This document shows positions 32,719 through 40,217 of a DNA stretch of 48,183 bases, in pieces. Source of the DNA: Bacteroidaceae bacterium (GTDB lineage: Bacteria > Bacteroidota > Bacteroidia > Bacteroidales > Bacteroidaceae); contig CAAGGT010000048.1 of the NCBI GenBank assembly GCA_900769465.1, forward strand, positions 1 to 48,183, given 5' to 3'. A program made the translations under genes and the position numbers. The notes below the pieces were generated by a model. The model was not told where the DNA came from. It made no database searches and saw nothing but the letters and a program-made list of their open reading frames with translations. The first letter of the stretch is position 1. Each line of letters begins with the position of its first letter.

Positions 32719-33456
32719 ATGTTAAGAAAGATTCTACATCCGCTTTACGTTTTGTATCAGCTACTTTTCGCTTGGTGGGCAGCACTTTTAGTAGTTACAA
32801 TCACTGCAATAGTAATTGACCTGTTCGGTCACTATTTCAAGGTAAAGAACGCAGACCACACACCTGCCGTCATCTGGTGCAAACTGACCTGTTGGATATT
32901 CCTCATACCGGTGAAGGTTGTCGACAGGAAAAAGTATGTACAGAAAGACCGCAACTACGTCTTTGTAGCGAACCATCAGGGCATGTTTGACGTGTTCATA
33001 ATGTATGGCTATGTAGGCCAGAGATTCAAATGGATAATGAAGGACACACTCCGCAAGATCCCCCTCCTGGGCAAGGCCTGCGCCGATACCGGCCACATCT
33101 TTGTCAACCGTGCCACTCCCCAAAAGGATTTGTTGCGCAAGTCAATCAGCATACTCAAGAGCGGCATTTCAATGGGTATATTCCCCGAAGGTACACGCTG
33201 CCGCAACGGCAAGATGGGCAAGTTCAAGAAGGGCGCATTCGTTATAGCCAATATGGCCCAGACACCAATTATCCCTATCACCATTGACGGAGCATATGAC
33301 ATTCTGCCAAGAGGCTGCAAGTTCCTGCACTGGTCACCAGTGACATTGACATTCCACGCACCCATAGAGTGCAATGGCCGAGACAGCGAGAACGTGGACC
33401 GTATGATGAACGAGGCCGAGACTGCAATTGCAAATACACTTTACAAGAACAAATAA
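32719..33456 (+). CDS. plsC: 1-Acyl-sn-glycerol-3-phosphate acyltransferase
   Basis: PlsC adds the second acyl chain to lysophosphatidic acid, making phosphatidic acid at the inner membrane. Starting at 32719 the protein has 245 residues. An N-terminal hydrophobic segment (about 12-36) anchors it. Catalytic block I is NHQGMFD (His86-x4-Asp91), and block III is FPEGTR near 155. The frame also runs upstream to an ATG at 32659, but this overlaps the region of the likely promoter. It sits 18 bases before the S46 peptidase start, so the two may be one transcript. Confidence 0.92.
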   Translation: MLRKILHPLYVLYQLLFAWWAALLVVTITAIVIDLFGHYFKVKNADHTPAVIWCKLTCWIFLIPVKVVDRKKYVQKDRNYVFVANHQGMFDVFIMYGYVGQRFKWIMKDTLRKIPLLGKACADTGHIFVNRATPQKDLLRKSISILKSGISMGIFPEGTRCRNGKMGKFKKGAFVIANMAQTPIIPITIDGAYDILPRGCKFLHWSPVTLTFHAPIECNGRDSENVDRMMNEAETAIANTLYKNK

Positions 33457-33474
33457 TCCTAAAACAATAACACC

Positions 33475-35610
33475 ATGAAAAAATTCCTATCAGCACTGCT
33501 TTTGACAGTGTTCATTGCACCCCAGGCTATGGCCGACGAGGGTATGTGGCTACTTCAGCTGATGCGCCAGCAGAATCTCAAGGACAAGATGGCCGAGGCG
33601 GGACTGCAGATATCAGTTGACGAGATCTATTCACCCGATGCTCCATCATTGAAGGATGCCATAGGTATCTTCGGCGGTGGCTGTACCGGCGAGGTCGTTT
33701 CACCCAACGGCCTTGTATTGACAAACCACCACTGTGGTTTCAGCTTCATCCAACAGCTGAGTACCGTGGAACACAACTACCTTCACAACGGTTTCTGGAG
33801 CCAGAGCTACGAGGAGGAGTTGCCTTGCAAAGGCATCGCATTCACATTCGTCAAGGAGATAAAGGATGTTACCGATGAGATTAACGCACGTGTTGCCGAT
33901 GGCCGTTTGAGCGAGGAGGCATCTTTCCAGCGCGAAGCTCTTGCTGCAATAGGCAAGGAGCTTTTCGAGGCCGACAACATCGAGGGCAAGGAGCATATGT
34001 ACCCACAGCTGCTCCCATACTTTGAGGGCAACAAGTACTACCTTGTTTACTACAAGAAGTATACCGACGTGCGCCTTGTGGGAACACCCCCCAACTCAAT
34101 AGGCAAGTTCGGTGGCGAGACCGACAACTGGATGTGGCCACGCCACACAGGTGATTTCTCGGTGTTTAGAATCTATGGCGACAAGAACGGCAACCCCGCT
34201 GCATACAGCAAGGAGAATGTACCCTTGAGTACTCCAAAGCACTTGGACATTTCACTCGCAGGCTTTGAGCCGAACGACTATGCAATGATTATGGGCTTCC
34301 CCGGCAGCACATCACGCTACCTCACAGGCGACGAGGTAAAGCAGAGAATGTTCCAGGAGAACGAGCCACGCATTGCCGTGCGCGACGTTACTTTAAACAT
34401 CATCCGCGAGGAGATGGCAAAGAGCGAGGACATCGCAATCAGATATGCCAACAAGCAGGCACGCATAAGCAACTATTGGAAGAACTCAATAGGAATGAAC
34501 AAGGCCATTGTAGACAACAAGGTTGTTGAGACAAAGCTTGCCAACGAAGCGGCTTTCAAGGCTTGGGCAGAGCAGAACGGAAACAGCGAGTATGCCAGTG
34601 TCGTTGAAAAGATCAACGCCCAGGTGGAGGAGGCCAACCGCACAACATACCTCACCACTCTCGCTACAGAGCTTATAAGCTGCGTGGAGTTCGTGCAGCG
34701 CAACCTCTACCAGGAGGCCAACATGTTCAATGATCCTAAATTGACACAGGACCACATGAACTCGTTCTACAACTGGCTCCACAACCGCGACTACGACCAC
34801 GAGATTGACCGTCGCATTGCCAAAGAGGTTCTCCCACTCTATTTCAACCTCACACAGCCCGAGGAGCGCGATACCTACCTCAACGAGATGCATGCAAAGT
34901 ACAAAGGTAACCTTGAGAAGTACATTGACGATGTATACAACAACTCAATCCTAGCAAGCAAGAAGAACTTTGACAACTTCATAAAGAAGCCATCGGCAAA
35001 GAAGTTCGAGAAAGACCCTGCCATGCTGTTGCGTGCAGCTGTCTTCAGGACTTACAGATCGTTGGCGGCAAAAGAGGCAGAGCTTGCAAAGGTTATCAAC
35101 CCGCTTCACAAGACATACCTCAAGGGCTTGATGGAGATGACAAACGGCCCTGTTTACCCCGATGCAAACTTTACCATGCGTTTGACATACGGAAACGTAA
35201 AGCCTTACAACCCCAAAGATGGTGTGACATTCAACTACTACACAACCCTCAAGGGCGTAATGGAGAAGGAAGACCCCACAAACAGCGAATTCATCGTTCC
35301 TGCACGTTTGAAGGAACTCTATGAAGCTAAAGACTTCGGCCAGTATGCTTTGCCAAACGGTGAGATGCCCGTTGCGTTCCTCACAACCAACGACATAACC
35401 GGCGGTAACAGCGGTAGCGGCGTACTCAATGCACGCGGTGAACTCATTGGTCTTGCATTCGACGGCAACTGGGAGTCTCTCAGCGGCGACATCAATTTTG
35501 ACGACAACCTGCAGCGTTGTATCAATGTCGATATCCGCTATGTACTCTTCGTTATCGACAAGTTCGGCGGTTGCAAACGCCTCATTGACGAGATGAACAT
35601 TGTAAAGTAA
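33475..35610 (+). CDS. S46 family dipeptidyl-peptidase, DPP7-type
   Basis: S46 peptidases release dipeptides from peptides in the periplasm and let Bacteroidota live on protein. The 711-residue protein has a signal peptide (1-20, ending PQAMA) and the chymotrypsin-like triad: His in VLTNHHCG (85-86), Asp in the GETDNWMWPRHTGDFSVFR region, and Ser646 in GGNSGSG. Eighteen residues after the Ser is Gly664, where Porphyromonas DPP7 has Gly673 and DPP11 has Arg; so a preference for hydrophobic P1 residues is more likely than for Asp/Glu. No lipobox. A strong terminator follows. Confidence 0.93.
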   Translation: MKKFLSALLLTVFIAPQAMADEGMWLLQLMRQQNLKDKMAEAGLQISVDEIYSPDAPSLKDAIGIFGGGCTGEVVSPNGLVLTNHHCGFSFIQQLSTVEHNYLHNGFWSQSYEEELPCKGIAFTFVKEIKDVTDEINARVADGRLSEEASFQREALAAIGKELFEADNIEGKEHMYPQLLPYFEGNKYYLVYYKKYTDVRLVGTPPNSIGKFGGETDNWMWPRHTGDFSVFRIYGDKNGNPAAYSKENVPLSTPKHLDISLAGFEPNDYAMIMGFPGSTSRYLTGDEVKQRMFQENEPRIAVRDVTLNIIREEMAKSEDIAIRYANKQARISNYWKNSIGMNKAIVDNKVVETKLANEAAFKAWAEQNGNSEYASVVEKINAQVEEANRTTYLTTLATELISCVEFVQRNLYQEANMFNDPKLTQDHMNSFYNWLHNRDYDHEIDRRIAKEVLPLYFNLTQPEERDTYLNEMHAKYKGNLEKYIDDVYNNSILASKKNFDNFIKKPSAKKFEKDPAMLLRAAVFRTYRSLAAKEAELAKVINPLHKTYLKGLMEMTNGPVYPDANFTMRLTYGNVKPYNPKDGVTFNYYTTLKGVMEKEDPTNSEFIVPARLKELYEAKDFGQYALPNGEMPVAFLTTNDITGGNSGSGVLNARGELIGLAFDGNWESLSGDINFDDNLQRCINVDIRYVLFVIDKFGGCKRLIDEMNIVK

Positions 35611-35627
35611 GAAACACCACACATAAA

Positions 35628-35669
35628 AACGACAATAGGCAGCTCCTTGAGGGGCTGCCTATTGTCGTT
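35628..35669. terminator. Bidirectional terminator after the S46 peptidase gene
   Basis: A 16-base stem (35628-35643 with 35654-35669) with core GACAATAGGCAGC, between convergent genes. The convergent peptidase fusion ends at 35690. Confidence 0.8.
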
Positions 35670-35689
35670 GAATAGCTTTTATATCTCGG

Positions 35690-37450
35690 CTATACCTGCT
35701 GCACCCGGCTCATTGCGCGCAGCCAGTTACCGCCCCATATTTTCTCTATTTCGGCATCACTATAACCACGAAGCAACAGCTCACGGGTCACATTACGCAG
35801 CTGCGATGCCGAGGAACAGCCAATGACCTTGCCATCACCATCGAAGTCGGTACCGACACCTACGTGATCAATCCCAGCAACATCTATGGCGTGTTGCAGA
35901 TGTGACATGAAATCATCAAGCGTTGCCTCACCCTCCTTACGCAGGAAACCGCTGTACATTGTAACCTGTACCACTCCACCCTTTGCTGCCAATGCGCGCA
36001 TCTGTTCATCGGTGAGGTTACGGAGATGGTCGCACAACGCACGACACGACGAGTGCGAGCAGACTACTGGTTTTGCACTACATTCCAGAACCTGCCAAAA
36101 GGTACTCTCGGCGGCGTGGGAAAGATCAATCATCATCCCCACGCGGTTCATCTCACGCACCACATCCTTGCCGAAGGCGCTCAAGCCGCCATGCTCGGCA
36201 TTTCCGCGAGCTGAATCGCAGATGTCATTGTCGCCATTGTGGCAAAGTGTCATATAGACCACACCCCTGCGGCGCAAACGCTCTATGGCAGACAAATCAA
36301 GACCTATGGCATATCCGTTCTCGACACCAAGCATTATCGCACGCTTGCCCTCTCTTTTCAACTCATAGAGCTCAGCGGGCGTACTGCACAACGACACATA
36401 CGATGCATTGCCGGCTACACCGGCAGCAACCCAGTCAAGCAGGGAATCGGCCTTTTCAGTTGCCGATGCAAGTGACTTGATGTCACGCGCTCCCTGCGGA
36501 ATATATGCCACCATAGTCGTAGCATCGAGCATTCCCTCGGACATTTTATGAAGGTCGACAAGCGCCACGTCGTCACGCTTGCCAAGAGCATAGCCCGTAT
36601 CGGAAAGCATTGGCGTATCACAATGCGAATCAATTGTCAGCATTCTCTTGTGGAGTTCAGTTACACTGCGAAACAACGCAGCCTCACCCACCAACCAACG
36701 GAAAAGCGGCATCATTGAGCTGTTGCCATCCATAATAAAGGATTCAGGATGCCACTGCACGCCCAATATGCTGCGCCCGTCGACAGCCTCAATGCCTTCA
36801 ATGACACCATCGGGGGATGTTGCGGAGACCTTGAACCCCACAGGCAGGCGGTTGACCGCCTGATGATGGAAACTGTTCACGGCAAGAGTGTCAATGGCAA
36901 AGAGACGGGAAAGAAGAGTGTCAGGTACAAAACCGACATCGTGCGTAGCCACTGCACGCTCAACCGGGCTCTGGTCGTGATTCAACAATTGTTCCCCCAA
37001 TGCAGCATAAATATCCTGATGCACCGAGCCGCCGAGAGCGGCCGCAATAACCTGTACACCACGACATATTCCAAGAATGGGCATACAGCGGGCATCGGCC
37101 AACTGCGCCAACAGGAGTTCCTGTTCGTCGCGCGGAGGGTTTATGGTGTGCAACAAAGAATAGTCCGGCTCTTCACCCATATAACGGGGGTCGATATCGG
37201 CACCGCCGGTGAGCAGCAGTGCATCGATATGCGAAAGAGTTTCAATCAACGCATCACGCCCTGCATAGGGTGGTATGAGCAACGGCACACCACCGGCCTC
37301 AAGAACAGAACGGTAATATGCTTCGGCAAGAGTAGCCTTGTCATCGGCATAGTTGGCTGTGATGCCTATTACCGGGCAACGCTTGCCGGATGGGTAAGCG
37401 CTGTGCAAGGCACGGAACTCGTTTTCTGTATCAAATCTATTTGTCGGCAT
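35690..37450 (-). CDS. Fused C26 amidotransferase-like hydrolase and M19 membrane dipeptidase
   Basis: A 586-residue two-domain protein. Residues to about 265 are a class I glutamine amidotransferase fold of peptidase family C26: the Cys nucleophile in GICRGVQ, and His/Glu in QWHPES; this family cuts gamma-glutamyl bonds. From about 285 it is a family M19 (renal/membrane) dipeptidase with DSHCDTP, GVENGYAIG, MIDLSHAAES, CSHSSCRAL and GVGTDFDG, so both sites look complete. There is no signal peptide. Together they could cut gamma-glutamyl peptides and then the resulting dipeptides. The start at 37450 is chosen because the frame to 37510 crosses the regulator's terminator. Confidence 0.9.
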   Translation of the reverse strand: MPTNRFDTENEFRALHSAYPSGKRCPVIGITANYADDKATLAEAYYRSVLEAGGVPLLIPPYAGRDALIETLSHIDALLLTGGADIDPRYMGEEPDYSLLHTINPPRDEQELLLAQLADARCMPILGICRGVQVIAAALGGSVHQDIYAALGEQLLNHDQSPVERAVATHDVGFVPDTLLSRLFAIDTLAVNSFHHQAVNRLPVGFKVSATSPDGVIEGIEAVDGRSILGVQWHPESFIMDGNSSMMPLFRWLVGEAALFRSVTELHKRMLTIDSHCDTPMLSDTGYALGKRDDVALVDLHKMSEGMLDATTMVAYIPQGARDIKSLASATEKADSLLDWVAAGVAGNASYVSLCSTPAELYELKREGKRAIMLGVENGYAIGLDLSAIERLRRRGVVYMTLCHNGDNDICDSARGNAEHGGLSAFGKDVVREMNRVGMMIDLSHAAESTFWQVLECSAKPVVCSHSSCRALCDHLRNLTDEQMRALAAKGGVVQVTMYSGFLRKEGEATLDDFMSHLQHAIDVAGIDHVGVGTDFDGDGKVIGCSSASQLRNVTRELLLRGYSDAEIEKIWGGNWLRAMSRVQQV

Positions 37451-37470
37451 AAGGCTTGGAGTAATAAAAA

Positions 37471-37499
37471 ACACCCGCACTTTGAAAAAACACGGGTGT
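37471..37499 (-). terminator. Terminator of the Lrp/AsnC gene
   Basis: ACACCCG (37471-37477) and CGGGTGT (37493-37499) pair around an A-rich loop, followed on the minus strand by a U run. It is 24 bases from the regulator's stop and only 21 bases before the peptidase start, so it also sits in the peptidase leader. Confidence 0.6.
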
Positions 37500-37522
37500 C
37501 GATTATACAATGACGGTCAGAA

Positions 37523-37990
37523 TCACTCCATCGGCATATTGCGCTTGATGCTGTGAGCAAGGACAATCATTGTCTCGGTACTCACGACACCGGGAATTTC
37601 CTGTACACGTCCGTTGAGCAGCTGCATCAGATGTTCATTGTCATGAGAGTACATCTTGGCAAGGATTGAATAGGGGCCGGTAGTGTAGCAGCACTCCACC
37701 ACCTCGGGAATCTCACGCAGGCGTTCCACCACCTCCTTGTACATTGAACCGCGCTCAAGACGTATTCCTATGTATGTACAGGTCTTGTAGCCAAGACGAC
37801 GTACATCAATTTCATAACAAGAGCCGGAGATGATGCCCATATCAATAAGATGCTGCACACGCAAATGGATGGCTGCACGTGACACACCACACAATTCCGC
37901 CACATTACGGAATGGAATTCTGGCATCTTTTGAGATGATGCTCAATATCTTGAGGTCGAGCGCATCGACCTTACATTCCAGGTTTTTCAT
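37523..37990 (-). CDS. Lrp/AsnC family transcriptional regulator
   Basis: A 155-residue regulator of the feast/famine family. The N-terminal winged helix-turn-helix (LDLKILSIISKDARIPFRNVAELCGVSRAAIHLRVQHL, given in parts: LKILSIISKDAR and VSRAAIHLRVQHL) is followed by an AsnC/RAM domain (about 65-150), where an amino acid effector usually binds and oligomers form. It is likely to sense an amino acid; which one cannot be told. It lies next to the peptidase fusion on one side and the FKBP genes on the other. Confidence 0.93.
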   Translation of the reverse strand: MKNLECKVDALDLKILSIISKDARIPFRNVAELCGVSRAAIHLRVQHLIDMGIISGSCYEIDVRRLGYKTCTYIGIRLERGSMYKEVVERLREIPEVVECCYTTGPYSILAKMYSHDNEHLMQLLNGRVQEIPGVVSTETMIVLAHSIKRNMPME

Positions 37991-38016
37991 TTTTGGTAGG
38001 TTATAAGTTGTGTTTG

Positions 38017-38877
38017 TTATTTTTTTACGATTTTCACGATTTCAATATCATAGACGAGCGCGCTGTAAGGAGGTATGTTGTTGTTTCCTCTTGAGCCATA
38101 GGCAAGCTGCCAGGGTATATATGCTTTGCATTTTGTACCCACAGGCAGGGAGGTGAACACTCCTGCCAGGCCTGGTGTCAGACTACCGACGATAGCCTCC
38201 ACAGCCTCGCCACGCGAACTGACTGCAAGATTGCCGTTGATGAACGAGGCCTTGTATATATATGATACAGTGCTGCCCAATGCAGCTGTCTCCCCGGTCC
38301 CTTCGCGTTCAATCTTCACCTGCACGCCACAAGGCAATGTCTCGACACCGCCACGTGTCCTGTTCCTTGCTATGAACTCCTCACTTGGCAAACGGAAAAT
38401 GGTCTTGTTGTAATAGTCATAGGCCTTTTCGACAGTCATTGTAGTATTGTTGCCATAGGCTATGGCCTTGAGCCCTTCGAGGAATATATGTCGGTCTATC
38501 TTCATTGTTGTATCACTCTGATAGACCGCGCGGTCTGCCTCATCGAGCATTTCCATTGCCGATGCACCGATAACAACACCTTGAGCATAGGCAATGGCTT
38601 CGGGCGAGGCATCGGCAGGGAACGCATCACACAGCCCCTTGACAAAAAGGTCAAGTGTGGCAGGCGTAATCCCAAGTTCCTCGATTGCACGCGGCATATC
38701 ACTTGCAATCATCATGCTGACTGCAAATGACAGAGAATCCCGTGCATCGGCAAGCTGCACTGTGCCTTTCTTCCCACGCGCCGTGTCCGCAGCCCCGGGA
38801 CGGGAGCAGGCCCCTGTTACAAGAGCCAGAAACAATGCAGCAGTGGCCACCCAAACAATACTTTTTCCCGTTTTCAT
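38017..38877 (-). CDS. FKBP-type peptidyl-prolyl isomerase, lipoprotein
   Basis: A 286-residue lipoprotein. The signal peptide ends in the lipobox VTGAC (Cys24). An N-terminal FKBP-associated helical domain (about 45-175, with DSLSFAVSMMIASD and VKGLCDAF) resembles the dimerization part of FkpA/Mip proteins. The C-terminal FKBP domain (about 180-286) includes LPCGVQVKIEREGTGE, a VGTKCKAYIPWQLAYGSRGN stretch (20 residues), and PYSALVYDIEIVKI. Several typical active-site aromatics are present, but the FDSS-type segment is missing (here AVSSRGEAV), so activity may be weak. It folds or holds envelope proteins. It is 8 bases after the other FKBP gene, so both form one transcript. Confidence 0.9.
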   Translation of the reverse strand: MKTGKSIVWVATAALFLALVTGACSRPGAADTARGKKGTVQLADARDSLSFAVSMMIASDMPRAIEELGITPATLDLFVKGLCDAFPADASPEAIAYAQGVVIGASAMEMLDEADRAVYQSDTTMKIDRHIFLEGLKAIAYGNNTTMTVEKAYDYYNKTIFRLPSEEFIARNRTRGGVETLPCGVQVKIEREGTGETAALGSTVSYIYKASFINGNLAVSSRGEAVEAIVGSLTPGLAGVFTSLPVGTKCKAYIPWQLAYGSRGNNNIPPYSALVYDIEIVKIVKK

Positions 38878-38885
38878 CGTTATTT

Positions 38886-39470
38886 TCAGAGAACCTTGAT
38901 AAGTTCTACATCAAAGATAAGAGCGCTATATGGAGGTATCATTTCACCTGCGCCGTGTTCGCCATACGCCATATCATAAGGGATGTAAAGACGCCATTTC
39001 GCGCCCTCCTGCATAAGTTGCAGAGCCTCTACCCAACCCTTGATAACCTGGTTCACACCGAATACGGCCGGTTCGCCACGCTTGATTGAGCTGTCAAAGA
39101 TTGTACCGTCGATGAGCGTACCCTCGTAGTGGCACTGCACACGGTCTGTAGCCGATGGCTTTTTGCCGTTACCGGCTGCTATGACCTCATACTGCAAACC
39201 GCTTGGCAACACTGTGACACCCTCCTTTTTGGCATTGCCGGCAAGGAAAGCCTCACCGCTGGCCTTGTTCTGTGCATAAGCCTCCTCGGCCAATTTGCGG
39301 AAATGGTCGTTAACGACAGCCTGTGCCTCGGAATGTGTCATATCGGTCTTGGCACCGGTGAGTACATCCTTGAGGGCTTTCACGAAATCCTCGACATTCA
39401 TATCCTTAACACCCATTGAAAGTAGATTCTGGCCTATTCCCATTCCAAGGCCATAACTGAATTTATCCAT
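38886..39470 (-). CDS. FKBP-type peptidyl-prolyl isomerase (FkpA/Mip-like)
   Basis: A 194-residue protein without a clear signal peptide. The N-terminal helical domain FSYGLGMGIGQNLLSMG (3-20) and DFVKALKDVL match Mip/FkpA. The FKBP domain (about 90-194) has VQCHYEGTLIDGTIFDSS, GVNQVIKGWVEALQLMQEG, and the AYGEHGAGEMIPPYSALIF pattern, so the active site looks complete. It heads the two-gene FKBP transcript. A tandem pair of one intact and one degenerate copy suggests duplication. Confidence 0.93.
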   Translation of the reverse strand: MDKFSYGLGMGIGQNLLSMGVKDMNVEDFVKALKDVLTGAKTDMTHSEAQAVVNDHFRKLAEEAYAQNKASGEAFLAGNAKKEGVTVLPSGLQYEVIAAGNGKKPSATDRVQCHYEGTLIDGTIFDSSIKRGEPAVFGVNQVIKGWVEALQLMQEGAKWRLYIPYDMAYGEHGAGEMIPPYSALIFDVELIKVL

Positions 39471-39836
39471 TTCTGTAATTTATAATATTATATGATTTAT
39501 ATAAAATTCCTGTCATTTTGCCACAAAGCTTTTTTACTCACTTTGCAAAATAGAACCGGGCGAAGATACAACTATTATTCATACGACAAACATAAATGGC
39601 ACTTTTTTTTAGTTTAAGGTGATATTTTTTTGAATAATGCGAAGAAAACCGCATTTTACATTTTGTCAGGCAGCACAAATAGCATACGATTGGGCATCAC
39701 ACTGTTTTATACGTTTTCCATACGTTATTAAATATAAAAATATCCTGTAACTATACAAAAAGCTCAATTTATTTCCATAACTTTGTAACAATAGCATTTT
39801 CCTACACTAAAACATAGTTTTAAATCCATTGAGAAT
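39471..39836. other. 366-base intergenic region between divergent genes
   Basis: AT-rich; no gene found. TAACTTTG (39778-39785, plus) fits the -7 consensus for the porW operon, with a start near 39792 and a leader of about 45 bases; no clear -33. Control of the FKBP pair must also lie here, but I see no confident promoter for it. Confidence 0.45.
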
Positions 39837-40217
39837 ATGTCAGGTTCCATTATAATTGCGATAATTTTCATTCTGTTGGCAGGAGGTCTTTTCATACTGC
39901 GCAGAATATATGGCAACACAGCACCCGCCGAGGATACACACGACCACCACGACGGCGAGAATGGTGTATGCTGCGGCAAGCACAGCAACTGCGAGAAGGG
40001 ATACGATACCGTCAACCTGTACTTTGACGATGAGGAACTTGACCGTTTCAAAGGAATCAAGCCCGAGGAGTACACCGAGAACGACATCGAAGAATTCAGG
40101 CACGTGCTTTACACAATGCGCGAGGATGAGATAGAGAATTGGGCGCATTGCATAGAGACACGCGGCATTGAACTGCCAGAGGTAATCAAGGAAGAGATTC
40201 TGATGATGCTACAATGA
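39837..40217 (+). CDS. Cys-rich membrane protein, first gene of the porW operon
   Basis: A 126-residue protein with an N-terminal membrane segment (4-24), a polar linker with HDHHD, a Cys/His cluster C45-C46-x2-H49-x2-C52 (CCGKHSNCEK), and an acidic C-terminal domain. It is conserved in Bacteroidales before porW as a gene of unknown role, as far as I remember. The cluster could bind a metal or Fe-S centre, but nothing proves this. It overlaps porW by ATGA, so translation is coupled and a link to type IX secretion or its control is plausible. Confidence 0.75.
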   Translation: MSGSIIIAIIFILLAGGLFILRRIYGNTAPAEDTHDHHDGENGVCCGKHSNCEKGYDTVNLYFDDEELDRFKGIKPEEYTENDIEEFRHVLYTMREDEIENWAHCIETRGIELPEVIKEEILMMLQ

